From Streptomyces parvulus (lineage in GTDB: Bacteria > Actinomycetota > Actinomycetes > Streptomycetales > Streptomycetaceae), in assembly GCF_014648855.1 (NCBI RefSeq), contig NZ_BMRX01000018.1:1-64000 (forward strand): a stretch of DNA of 64,000 bases. The letters are read 5' to 3'. Both the position numbers and the translations under genes were made by a program. Positions 32,405 through 40,147 of this stretch are shown here, in pieces (the stretch's first letter is position 1; each line of letters starts with the position of its first letter). The notes under the pieces are model-generated. The model was not told the origin of the DNA, made no database searches, and saw only the letters and a list, made by a program, of their open reading frames with translations.

Positions 32405-33684
32405 TGGCCGGACACGTGCAAGACCGCTGGTACAAGAACGTCCCGGGCCCGGACGGCAAGACCGTCAAGGTCAAGACCGAGCGGTACGGCGTCGGACACC
32501 GCTACCGCGCCCGGTACGTGGCGCCGGACGGTTCCGAGAAGTCGAAGAGCTTCCCGGACAAGCAGAAGCGCAAGGCTGACGCCTGGCTGTCCAACATCGA
32601 AGCCGATATGTCGCAAGGGCGATACATCGATCCTGCGGCGGGTGCGGTGACCTTCGGGCAGTACGCCAAGGAATGGATGGCGGGGCTCACGATCGACCCG
32701 GTCACTCGTGAGAGCGTCGAGATCCGGTTGCGGGTTCATGCCCTGCCGTACCTCGGTGACCGGCCCTTGGCATCCTTCCGGCCCTCGCACCTTCGGGCCT
32801 GGATGCGCCAGCTGGAGGACAACGGGCGGGCCGCCTCCTACCGGCGGTCCATCTTCGCCAACGTGTCCGCCGTCTTCACGGCCGCCGTGGAGGACCGGGT
32901 CATCGCCGAGAATCCGTGCCGGGCTCGATCGGTGCGGGCGCCTGCCCTCGACGGGCGCAAGGTCAAGCCGTGGTCGGTCGAGCGGGTCATGGCGATGCAC
33001 GAGGCGCTGCCGGACGTCTACCGGGAGATGGTGTCCCTCGGTGCGGGCTGCGGTCTCCGTCAGGGCGAGATCTTCGGACTGGCGGTCGAGGACGTGGACT
33101 TCCTTGGTGGAGTCCTGCGCGTCACTCGGCAGGTCAAGCTCATCCGTGGTGTCCAGGCGGTCTTCGGGCCGCCCAAGGGTGGCAAGGAGCGCCACGTGCC
33201 GCTGCCCGAGTCGGTCGCCGCCGCGCTGGAGGCCCACGTCACCAGGCATCAACCGGTGGACCTCACCCTGCCGTGGAAGACGCCGGACGGGCCGCCCGTC
33301 ACGGCCTCGCTGCTGTTCGTCAACGCGGGACGCCGATCGCTGCACAGGAATCGGTTCAACCGGGCCGTGTGGCGCCCCGCGCTTCTTTCTGCCGGCATAC
33401 CCTCCGGCCGCGAGAACGGCATGCACGCGCTGCGCCACTTCTACGCCTCCGTCCTCCTGGACGCGGGGGAGAGCATCAAGGCCCTGAGTGAATACCTCGG
33501 CCACCATGACCCGAGCTTCACGCTTCGCACCTACACCCACCTCATGCCGAACAGCGAGGCGCGCACCCGGGCCGCCGTCGATCGTGTCCTTCGCGGCCCG
33601 GGCAACCCCCAGGACGGCCCCGATACGGCCCACGGCCCGGGTCGTGCGTCTGACCTGGATGGTGATCAGAACAGCCACAACTGA
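32404..33684 (+). CDS. int: site-specific tyrosine integrase
   Basis: Catalyses integration at the 3' end of dapD. The 426-aa protein has an arm-binding N-terminus (about 1-70), a SAM-like core-binding domain (about 82-175) and a catalytic domain with R219 (GLRQGE), K259/K261, H341-x2-R344 (HALRH), H367 (GHHDP) and nucleophile Y377 (RTYTHL). The last three codons and stop are encoded by the att core itself (SHN-stop), exactly as in dapD. Because the same attP core ends int in the circular form, recombination would not change either protein's end. Confidence 0.93.
   Translation: MAGHVQDRWYKNVPGPDGKTVKVKTERYGVGHRYRARYVAPDGSEKSKSFPDKQKRKADAWLSNIEADMSQGRYIDPAAGAVTFGQYAKEWMAGLTIDPVTRESVEIRLRVHALPYLGDRPLASFRPSHLRAWMRQLEDNGRAASYRRSIFANVSAVFTAAVEDRVIAENPCRARSVRAPALDGRKVKPWSVERVMAMHEALPDVYREMVSLGAGCGLRQGEIFGLAVEDVDFLGGVLRVTRQVKLIRGVQAVFGPPKGGKERHVPLPESVAAALEAHVTRHQPVDLTLPWKTPDGPPVTASLLFVNAGRRSLHRNRFNRAVWRPALLSAGIPSGRENGMHALRHFYASVLLDAGESIKALSEYLGHHDPSFTLRTYTHLMPNSEARTRAAVDRVLRGPGNPQDGPDTAHGPGRASDLDGDQNSHN
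33671..33684. other. attR core of the integrated element
   Basis: Exact copy of the 14-bp core at 22564-22577, forming the end of int. DNA to its right is the original downstream neighbour of dapD. Confidence 0.85.
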
Positions 33685-33706
33685 CCCACCCGCAAGGCCC
33701 CGAGGG

Positions 33707-33730
33707 CGGCGCTTCCAGCTGGAAGCGCCG
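33707..33730 (+). terminator. displaced native dapD terminator
   Basis: A perfect 12-bp inverted repeat (33707-33718 with 33719-33730), 22 nt after the attR core. In the element-free chromosome it would lie 22 nt after the dapD stop, and so is read as dapD's own terminator now serving int. Confidence 0.75.
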
Positions 33731-33787
33731 TCCTTCGTGTGCGGGCTCTGGGAGGATGTGACGTCGCATCACGTGGGGGAGGGGTGT

Positions 33788-34846
33788 GTGAAGGACGAGT
33801 CGGGGGCCGGGGTGGACTGGAGTGCTGCCTACGCGGCCTCGCGGAACCGGTACGAGCGGTACTGCGGGAAGCTCCAGGAGCTGCTCGGGCAGGTGCTGGA
33901 GAAGTGCGGCGTCGAGTACGTGCAGATGGAGGGCCGGGCGAAGGACGTCGCGAGCTTCACCGAGAAGATCCAGCGCAAGGGCGGGAAGTACACCGACCCG
34001 CTGGCCGAGGTGACGGACCTGGCCGGGATCCGGATCATCGCCTACTACGTGGAGGACGTGGAGAGGATCGCGGGCCTCATCCGGCAGGAGTTCTCCGTGC
34101 TGGAGGAGCACAGCGGGGACAAGCAGGCGGAGCTGGCGGACAACGAGTTCGGGTACGCCTCCTTCCACCTGGTGCTGGAGCTGGCGGACAAGCGGAGTTC
34201 GCTCCTCGAGTGGGAGGAGTTCCGCGGGCTCAAGGCCGAGGTCCAGGTGCGGACGGCGCTCCAGCACGCGTGGGCCGCGGTCAACCACAAGCTGGACTAC
34301 AAGAAGTCCCAGGACAGTCCCCGGGAGCTGCGGCGGCGCCTGTTCCGGCTCAGCGCACTCTTCGAGCTGGCGGACGAGGAGTTCTCCAAGATCCGGTCCG
34401 ACGGGCGGCGGATCGCCGACGCCTACGCCCGGGAGGTGCGCAGCGGCACCTACGACCTGGAGGTCAACGTCGACTCCGTGTCGGCCTGGATCCGCGAGGA
34501 CCCGCTGGTGCAGCGGCTGCGGCAGACCGCCCACCGGATCGGCTGGCCGCTGCTCGGCGACTCCGACCCCGTGCCCGCCGTCGACCGCAGGGACCTGGTG
34601 CACTTCCTGAACGCGCAGGGCATGACCCGCATCGGCGACCTGCGCGACGCCCTGGACCGGGGCGAGCACCTGATCGAGCCCGTGCTGCGGCGGTTCATCG
34701 ACGACGAGGAGGAACCGCACGCCACCTCCATGGAGGACCTGATGACCCAGTTCCTCCTCGTGTACCGGAAGGTGCCCGTGGAGATGTGGGACACCTACTA
34801 CGAGCCCACCGGCGCCTTCGAGGCGGCGCGTGCGCTGGTGGAGTAG
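33788..34846 (+). CDS. RelA/SpoT-domain alarmone synthetase-like protein
   Basis: A 352-aa protein with a (p)ppGpp synthetase domain in its first ~190 residues: R50-x-K52...S56...K60 (G-loop), DLAGIR (77-82), FGYASFHL and EVQVRTALQHAWA, with all main catalytic positions present. There is no HD hydrolase and no TGS/ACT domain. About 150 C-terminal residues (from LRRRLFRLSALFELA onward) extend well past small alarmone synthetases and are of unknown function. The GTG at 33788 has GGGGGAGGGG upstream. It is chromosomal and next to attR. Making pppGpp-like alarmones is inferred from motifs. Confidence 0.85.
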   Translation: MKDESGAGVDWSAAYAASRNRYERYCGKLQELLGQVLEKCGVEYVQMEGRAKDVASFTEKIQRKGGKYTDPLAEVTDLAGIRIIAYYVEDVERIAGLIRQEFSVLEEHSGDKQAELADNEFGYASFHLVLELADKRSSLLEWEEFRGLKAEVQVRTALQHAWAAVNHKLDYKKSQDSPRELRRRLFRLSALFELADEEFSKIRSDGRRIADAYAREVRSGTYDLEVNVDSVSAWIREDPLVQRLRQTAHRIGWPLLGDSDPVPAVDRRDLVHFLNAQGMTRIGDLRDALDRGEHLIEPVLRRFIDDEEEPHATSMEDLMTQFLLVYRKVPVEMWDTYYEPTGAFEAARALVE

Positions 34847-34984
34847 CGAGGCACCGTGCGGCGGTCGCTCCCGTGCGCTCCCGCACGTACGGATGACCTC
34901 CCGTGACCTGCCGGTGGTCTTGGCGGATGAACGGGTGGACGCAGAGTCCGATCAGACGCCGATCCGACGAGACGAGGGCCTGGT

Positions 34985-35215
34985 ATGACGAACGAGCGGG
35001 TGGGGACCATGGCGCGCCGGCTGGCCACGGCGGGTGCCGCCGTGCTGGTGTGCTGGGTGCCGGCCGGTGCCGCGCACGCCGACGAGACGACGACCGGCTC
35101 GCACAACGGACCCAGGGTCGGGCTCCTCAACGTCCACGTCGGCCAGATCGACGACCCCGCCGAGGACGTGCTGGAGCACACCCTGCTGTTCGGCGACGGC
35201 TACGCCTGGAACTGA
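34985..35215 (+). CDS. small secreted protein of unknown function
   Basis: A 76-aa precursor with a Sec signal peptide: basic start, hydrophobic core (TAGAAVLVCWVPAGAA) and an AHA cleavage site near residue 32. The mature part is about 44 residues, acidic, containing NVHVGQIDDPAEDVLEHTLLFG. No domain is recognised. An internal ATG at 35009 gives an equally good signal peptide. It overlaps the convergent dapA-like gene by 16 nt. Confidence 0.7.
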   Translation: MTNERVGTMARRLATAGAAVLVCWVPAGAAHADETTTGSHNGPRVGLLNVHVGQIDDPAEDVLEHTLLFGDGYAWN

Positions 35216-36123
35216 GCCGCCCCGGCGGTCAGTTCCCGGTACGCCGTCAGGAGGCCCTCGGTCGTCTCCCGGTCCGCGGGGCGCAGCGGCGCGCGGACCG
35301 GGCCGGACGGCAGACCGAGCGCGCCGAGCAGGGCCTTCGTGGTCACCGTGCCGGGCAGGCCCGCCGCCATCACCGGCTCGATCAGGGCGAGCGCCCGCCG
35401 CTGGAGGCGCGCGGCCTCCCGCGTGCCGCCCGCGTCGAAGGCGTCGAGGACGGCGCGGAACAGTCCCGGCACGACGTTCGCGACGGTGCTGACGTACCCG
35501 GTGGCGCCGAGCGCGTACAGGGCGAGGATCTGCTCGTCGCAGCCCGCGTAGTACGCCAGGCCGGTGCGCGCCAGCACCTTCTGGGTGCCCAGCAGGTCGT
35601 AGGAGCAGTCCTTGACGGCGACGATCCGGGGGTGGCCGGCGAGGCGGACGAGGGTGTCGGGCTCGATGCGGGTGCCGGTGCGGCCCGGGATGTCGTAGAG
35701 CGCGAGCGGCAGCCCGCAGGCGTCCGCGACCTCGCGGAAGTGCGCCTCCAGGGCGTCCTGCGGGGGCCGGCTGTAGTACGGCGCGACCACCAGCAGCCCG
35801 TCCGCGCCGGCCCGCTCCGCGGCCCGGGCCAGCTCGACGGTGTGCCGCGTGTCCGCGGTGCCCACCCCGGCGACCAGCGCCGCGCGGCCGCCGACCGCCT
35901 CCCGCACGGCCGCCACCAGCGCCGACTTCTCCGCGTCCGTGGTGGTCGGCGACTCGCCCGTGGTGCCGGACAGCACCAGGCCGTCGCAGCCCGCCGCCAC
36001 CAGCCGCTCGGCGAGCCGCTGCGCGCCGTCGAGGTCCAGCGCACCGGAGCCCGTGAAGGGCGTGACCATGGCACACAGCGCGCGGCCGAAGGGGGGCGAG
36101 GGGTGGTCGTCGTCCGTCGTCAT
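35200..36123 (-). CDS. dapA: 4-hydroxy-tetrahydrodipicolinate synthase (DapA paralogue)
   Basis: A 307-aa class I aldolase-type lyase condensing pyruvate with an aldehyde; the closest assignment is lysine-pathway DapA. GTTGES (53-58), Y143, the K171 Schiff-base lysine in VAVKD and carboxylate-binding R148 in DIPGRTG are all present, the R148 supporting true DapA activity. The ATG at 36123 has no good Shine-Dalgarno; a GTG at 36159 would add 12 residues. A second dedicated copy elsewhere in the genome would be usual, so this may be the accessory one. Confidence 0.82.
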   Translation of the reverse strand: MTTDDDHPSPPFGRALCAMVTPFTGSGALDLDGAQRLAERLVAAGCDGLVLSGTTGESPTTTDAEKSALVAAVREAVGGRAALVAGVGTADTRHTVELARAAERAGADGLLVVAPYYSRPPQDALEAHFREVADACGLPLALYDIPGRTGTRIEPDTLVRLAGHPRIVAVKDCSYDLLGTQKVLARTGLAYYAGCDEQILALYALGATGYVSTVANVVPGLFRAVLDAFDAGGTREAARLQRRALALIEPVMAAGLPGTVTTKALLGALGLPSGPVRAPLRPADRETTEGLLTAYRELTAGAAQFQA

Positions 36124-36292
36124 GGGAGTAGTGTCGACGCGGTGACGGTGTAGCTCCACTTAATTCTTCTACGAGGTACAGGTAAGTGTTGCTGTACTGT
36201 CGGTCGGCGTCCGGGCCCGGGAGCTGCGTGGGGGTAGCGCCCGGCGGCGCGGGGTACCCGAAGTGCTTCCAACCGAGAGGAGGCGGTACACC

Positions 36293-36712
36293 GTGACCGG
36301 AACCATGCACACCAGGCCGGCGCACGACGAGCAGCACTCCGTGGGCGAGCTCGTCGGTCAGGCCACCGAGCAGCTCTCCCGGCTCGTGCGCCAGGAAGTG
36401 TCCCTCGCCAAGCTCGAACTGGCGGAGAAGGGCAAGCGCGCGGGACGCGGCGGCGGCATGCTCGGCGCCGCGGGAGCCATCGCCTACGTCGGCGTGTTCG
36501 CGCTCGCCGGCACGGTCGCCGCCGCACTCTCGCTCGTGCTGCCCGTGTGGGCCGCGGCGCTCATCGTGACGGCGGTGCTCTTCGTGATCGCCGGCATCCT
36601 GGCCGCGACCGGCCGGGCCCAGCTCCGCCGAGCCGTGCCCCCGAAGCCCGAGGAGGCCCTCGGCAGCGTCAAGGCCGACGTCGACCAGATCAGGGAAAGG
36701 GCGCACCGATGA
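36293..36712 (+). CDS. phage-holin-family (DUF1469) membrane protein
   Basis: A 139-aa protein with an N-terminal amphipathic helix (VGELVGQATEQLSRLVRQEV) and two long hydrophobic helices (about 57-80 and 85-110), the Holin_X/DUF1469 layout; no evidence links it to phage lysis. The GTG at 36293 has AGGAGG 9 nt upstream and is preferred over the ATG at 36305. Overlaps the next gene by 4 nt. Confidence 0.8.
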   Translation: MTGTMHTRPAHDEQHSVGELVGQATEQLSRLVRQEVSLAKLELAEKGKRAGRGGGMLGAAGAIAYVGVFALAGTVAAALSLVLPVWAAALIVTAVLFVIAGILAATGRAQLRRAVPPKPEEALGSVKADVDQIRERAHR

Positions 36713-37131
36713 CCGATGCGACGAGCGGGGACCGCGCGCGGACCGGTTCCACCGCGCAGCCCACCGGGGCCAAGGGCCCCGACGAACTGCGCAGGCAGAT
36801 CGAGCAGACCCGGAGCCAGCTCGGCGACACCGTCGAGGAACTGGCGGGCAAGGCCGACGTGAAGGGCCGCGCCAAGGCCAGGGCCGCCGACCTGCGGGAC
36901 AGGGCCGGCGCCATGACCGTGCAGCTGCGCAGCTCCGCCGCGCAGGCCGGCCACACCGTGCAGGGCAAGGCCGGCCGGGCCGGGCACTCCGCCGAGGAAC
37001 GCGTGCCGGACCGGGCGCGGGGCGCCGTACGGGCCGGGCTCGGCCACCCGCGGGTGCTGCTGGCCGCCGGCGCCGCCTGCGCGCTCGCCACGGCCGGTGT
37101 GCTGGCCTACCGCCACCAGGGACACCGCTGA
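36709..37131 (+). CDS. DUF3618 membrane-associated protein
   Basis: A 140-aa protein with the DUF3618 signature (LRRQIEQTRSQLGDTVEELAGKADV, split here across residues 26-50), a basic helical middle and one C-terminal membrane anchor (VLLAAGAACALATAGVLAY). It is coupled to the DUF1469 gene, a pairing common in actinobacteria and probably related to envelope stress or structure. Function unknown. Confidence 0.82.
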   Translation: MTDATSGDRARTGSTAQPTGAKGPDELRRQIEQTRSQLGDTVEELAGKADVKGRAKARAADLRDRAGAMTVQLRSSAAQAGHTVQGKAGRAGHSAEERVPDRARGAVRAGLGHPRVLLAAGAACALATAGVLAYRHQGHR

Positions 37132-37143
37132 ACCGACGCGCAC

Positions 37144-37202
37144 GTACGACGCCGGCGACGAGGGACACCGCCCACGGGTGCCCCTCGTCGCCCGCGTCGT
37201 AC
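37144..37202 (+). terminator. long hairpin terminator after the DUF3618 gene
   Basis: Arms of about 27 nt pair almost fully (core 37154-37169 with 37177-37192, one mismatch, extended outward by TACGACGC with GCGTCGTA). Overlapping the next promoter region closely, it insulates the SoxR-type promoter from read-through. Confidence 0.8.
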
Positions 37203-37219
37203 CGGGCCGGAGGCCGTGC

Positions 37220-37250
37220 TTGACCTCGACCGAGGTCGAGGTCGCAGGGT
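37220..37250 (+). promoter_or_regulatory. SoxR-type promoter and operator
   Basis: TTGACC (-35, 37220-37225) and CAGGGT (-10-like, 37245-37250) are separated by 19 bp, the overlong spacer of MerR-family promoters. Between them lies a perfect 7-4-7 dyad, CCTCGAC-CGAG-GTCGAGG (37224-37241), the size and layout of the SoxR box. In S. coelicolor the homologous monooxygenase gene (SCO1909, from memory) belongs to the SoxR regulon. Confidence 0.72.
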
Positions 37251-37290
37251 GGTGCGTGCACCCGACGACCACCGACCCGTGGAGGCCGGC

Positions 37291-37995
37291 ATGACCCGCC
37301 GTACCGACGCACACCCCGTACTCGACCACCCCGGCGTCGAGGCACCCCTCTTCAGCACCTGGCGGGTGGGCACCCCCGAGCGACAGCGCCTGACCGTCGA
37401 CGCCGTCGCCCGCACCTGGGAGCGCCGCCCCTGGCCCGCGGACGGCCTGCTCGGCTACCACGTCTACACCGGCCACGACGGCAGCACCCTGCTCCACCAC
37501 TCCCAGTGGGCGAGCGAGCAGGCCTACGAGGGCTTCGTGAAGACCCACCGCCAGGAGCGGGTCGACGAGGTCGACACGGCCGTGCCGGGCATCGAACGGG
37601 CGGGCCTCGGCCGGTACCGGCGCTACCGCAGCGGCGCCCGCGGGCACGGGAGCGCGCCCGTGCCGGGGTGCGTCGTGATCGTGGACGTGGAGTTCGAAAG
37701 CCCCGACCCCGGCCGTCAGCGCGCCTGGGTCGACGCCGTGTTCGAGGCTCTGGAGAGCGAACCCGACCAGCACCCCGGCGGCATCTCCGCCCACTTCCAC
37801 CTCAGCACCGACGGCACCCGCGTCCTCAACTACGCGGAGTGGGAGAGCGCCCGGGCGCACATCGACGCCCTCGCCGCGCCCGGCGAGGGCATCGGCTCCG
37901 CGACGCGGCAGTGGCGGCGGGTCCAGAACTGGCCCGGCCTGAAGGGCAGTACGGTCGCCCGCTACGAGCACGCCCTCGGCCTCGTGCCCGGCTGA
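37291..37995 (+). CDS. tandem antibiotic-biosynthesis-monooxygenase (ABM) domain protein
   Basis: A 234-aa protein with two ABM-type alpha/beta repeats (about 15-110 and 122-225); LLGYHVYTGHDGSTLLHHSQWAS... and HFHLSTDGTRVLNYAEWES are equivalent strands. The family includes quinol-oxidising monooxygenases. Controlled by the SoxR-type promoter 50 nt upstream, it probably detoxifies redox-cycling quinones or pigments; the substrate is unknown. The ATG at 37291 has GGAGGCC 6 nt upstream. Confidence 0.82.
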   Translation: MTRRTDAHPVLDHPGVEAPLFSTWRVGTPERQRLTVDAVARTWERRPWPADGLLGYHVYTGHDGSTLLHHSQWASEQAYEGFVKTHRQERVDEVDTAVPGIERAGLGRYRRYRSGARGHGSAPVPGCVVIVDVEFESPDPGRQRAWVDAVFEALESEPDQHPGGISAHFHLSTDGTRVLNYAEWESARAHIDALAAPGEGIGSATRQWRRVQNWPGLKGSTVARYEHALGLVPG

Positions 37996-38017
37996 ACCCG
38001 CCGCCGCCGCGCTCAGA

Positions 38018-39859
38018 TCACGGACGGAACCGCAGCACCTGCGGGTCGTGGTCGCTGACCTGGTCGTGGAACTCGGCGTTCACGTGCACGCTGTCGTAGG
38101 ACAGCCGCCCGGCCCAGCGGATCGACGGGCTGACCAGGATCTGGTCGAGGACCTGGCTGTTGCCCTGGTAGACGTACGAGTAACGCTCGGAGCGCGGCAG
38201 CGACTTGACCGCCGACCACAGGGCGCCGCCGTCCTCCAGGATGCGCGCGGTCCGCGAGAACTCGAAGTCGTTGATGTCGCCGAGCGCGACGACGTCGGCG
38301 TTCCGCTGCGCGGACAGGATGTCCTTGACGAAGGTGTTCACCGCCTTCGCCTGGAGGTGGCGCTGGGTCTCCGAGGAGCGCGACGGCGGCTGGTACTGCG
38401 CCGTCAGGCCCTGGTCGCCGCCCTTGGAGTTGAAGTGGTTGGCGATGACGAAGACGGTGCGGCCGCGGAAGACGAACTCGCCGGCCAGCGGCTTGCGGCT
38501 GTTCTCCCAGGCCGGGTTCGCCGGGTCGACACGGCCCGGGGAATGCGTCAGCTCGGCCTCGCCGCGCACCCTGCGCACGCCCGTCGCGGTGGTCGCGTCG
38601 CCGCCCGCGCGGTCGGTGAAGGAGACCCGCTCGGGGTTGAACAGGAAGGCCTGGCGGATGTTGCCGCCGGGCTCGCCGCCGTCCGCCTTGTCGACGGGGT
38701 CGATGCCCCGCCACGCGTAGCGCGGGCCGCCGGCCGCGGCGATCGCGTCGATCAGCCGGCCGATCGTGGCGTCGGCGGCGACCGTGCCGTCGTCGGTGGC
38801 GCCGTTGTTGTCCTGGATCTCCTCCAGGGACACGATGTCGGGCGACTTCAGGTGGTGCACGATCGCGTCGGCGTGCGCGGCGAAGGTGTCGTCGGACGGG
38901 TCCAGGTTCTCGACGTTGTACGTCGCCACCGCCAGCTCGCGGCCGCTCTGCGGGCGGGTCGACTCGCGCCGCGTGCCGCCGCTCTCCAGCGAGCCCAGCT
39001 CGCTCGCGACCAGCGTGTAGCCGCCGAACTGGTTGTAGTCGAGCGGACCCGCGGTGGTGCCCGCGAGGGTGTCGCCCACGTTGGCGTCCGGGAAGTCGGC
39101 CGGCTTGCCGAGCGACTGGATCTGGAGCCGGCCGGTGTTCTGGGCGTCGTAGGAACCGTAGACGGTGCCGCCGCGGCGGTTGGGGTTCTCCCACGGCTTC
39201 ACCGTGACCCACAGCTCGGTGTACGGGTCGGTGGCGCCGACCACCCGGGCGTCGGCCACCTCGACGGTCATGCCCTCCAGCGACTCGTAGAGGTCCAGGG
39301 CGTAGCGGTCGGGCCGCAGCCGCAGGCCGTTGACGGACCCGCCGGCCGCCGCGTCGCCCTCGGGCGCGTACGCGCGGGGAACCGAGCGGGCGGAGACGGC
39401 CGTCGCGGCCGGGAGCGCGTTGCCGCCGGAGACGACGGTGACCGTCGGGCGGGTGATCTCGGTCAGCGACTGGTTGCCCGAGGAGGCGCCGCCCGGGACG
39501 TACTCCGAGACCGTGCCCGAGACGGTGACCGCGTCGCCCGCGGCGACCGTCGGGACCGCGTTGGTGAAGACGAAGACGCCCTCACTGGTGGCCGGGTCGG
39601 CGTCGGGCCGCGGGTCCTGGATCCAGAAACCCTTGGAGGAGCCGTAGCCGCGGACGCCGGTGACGATTCCGGCCACGTCCGCGACCTGCTTGCCCGCGTA
39701 CGGCGACAGGCGGGTGCTGCCCTGGATGTCGTGGACGCGCACCGGGGCGTCGGCTGCGGAGCCGGCGTGGGCGGGCGCGGTGAGGACGACGGTGGACGCC
39801 GCCGAGCAGACCGCTGCGACGGTGAGCGCGGCGAGGCGCGTGGAGGACTTGCTGGCCAA
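38018..39859 (-). CDS. secreted endonuclease/exonuclease/phosphatase-family nuclease
   Basis: A 613-aa exported protein: signal peptide ending THA-like (TAPAHA) near residue 32, an N-terminal OB-like region (about 40-310, VADVAGIVTGVRGYGSSKGFWIQ, read in two parts) and a C-terminal EEP nuclease domain with VATYNVEN, VSLEEIQD, NHFNSKGGD, ALGDINDF and SDHDP, which supply the metal and catalytic residues. This is the ExeM/extracellular-nuclease type, likely for scavenging phosphate or nucleosides from DNA. The TTG start at 39859 has GGAGGGAT 8 nt upstream and gives a proper signal peptide; longer frames do not. TTGACA at 40010-40005 may be its -35. Confidence 0.87.
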   Translation of the reverse strand: MASKSSTRLAALTVAAVCSAASTVVLTAPAHAGSAADAPVRVHDIQGSTRLSPYAGKQVADVAGIVTGVRGYGSSKGFWIQDPRPDADPATSEGVFVFTNAVPTVAAGDAVTVSGTVSEYVPGGASSGNQSLTEITRPTVTVVSGGNALPAATAVSARSVPRAYAPEGDAAAGGSVNGLRLRPDRYALDLYESLEGMTVEVADARVVGATDPYTELWVTVKPWENPNRRGGTVYGSYDAQNTGRLQIQSLGKPADFPDANVGDTLAGTTAGPLDYNQFGGYTLVASELGSLESGGTRRESTRPQSGRELAVATYNVENLDPSDDTFAAHADAIVHHLKSPDIVSLEEIQDNNGATDDGTVAADATIGRLIDAIAAAGGPRYAWRGIDPVDKADGGEPGGNIRQAFLFNPERVSFTDRAGGDATTATGVRRVRGEAELTHSPGRVDPANPAWENSRKPLAGEFVFRGRTVFVIANHFNSKGGDQGLTAQYQPPSRSSETQRHLQAKAVNTFVKDILSAQRNADVVALGDINDFEFSRTARILEDGGALWSAVKSLPRSERYSYVYQGNSQVLDQILVSPSIRWAGRLSYDSVHVNAEFHDQVSDHDPQVLRFRP

Positions 39860-40147
39860 CGGGATCCCTCCGGGGACGTGACGTGGCGCCGGGACGAGGG
39901 TGGACGGCGGGGGACCACAGGGCGCACGGACCCGCGTCAACACGTGTCCCCCCGCTCTTCCCCCGCTTTCTACGCGCGTCAATCTCCTGCCTGTCCAAGC
40001 GCGTTGTCAAGGTTTCGGCCATGTACGGCACCTGGCGGGGAGATGAACCGGGCGGCATGGGTGGAAACCCGTCTAGGCTGAGACGTCGAGCCGTACGGCA
40101 CCGGATCCGGCCGTACGGCGGTCGAGGCGCCCGAGGAGAAACAGCCG

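Larger units (their letters stand above)
22564..33684. mobile_element. AICE (pSAM2-type integrative conjugative element) in dapD
   Basis: About 11.1 kb bounded by the 14-bp direct repeat. In order it contains a cargo nuclease gene, an HD hydrolase, a NUDIX hydrolase, an HTH regulator, a SCO3933-type protein, an FtsK-like transfer ATPase, a DUF2637 protein, a small zinc protein, two Spd-like membrane proteins, a zinc-finger protein, RepSA, Xis and a tyrosine integrase beside attR. This is the standard AICE backbone: double-stranded DNA transfer by one ATPase, rolling-circle replication and site-specific integration. All backbone genes look intact, so the element may still be mobile. Unlike most AICEs it uses a protein-coding 3' end rather than a tRNA gene. 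Confidence 0.9.
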
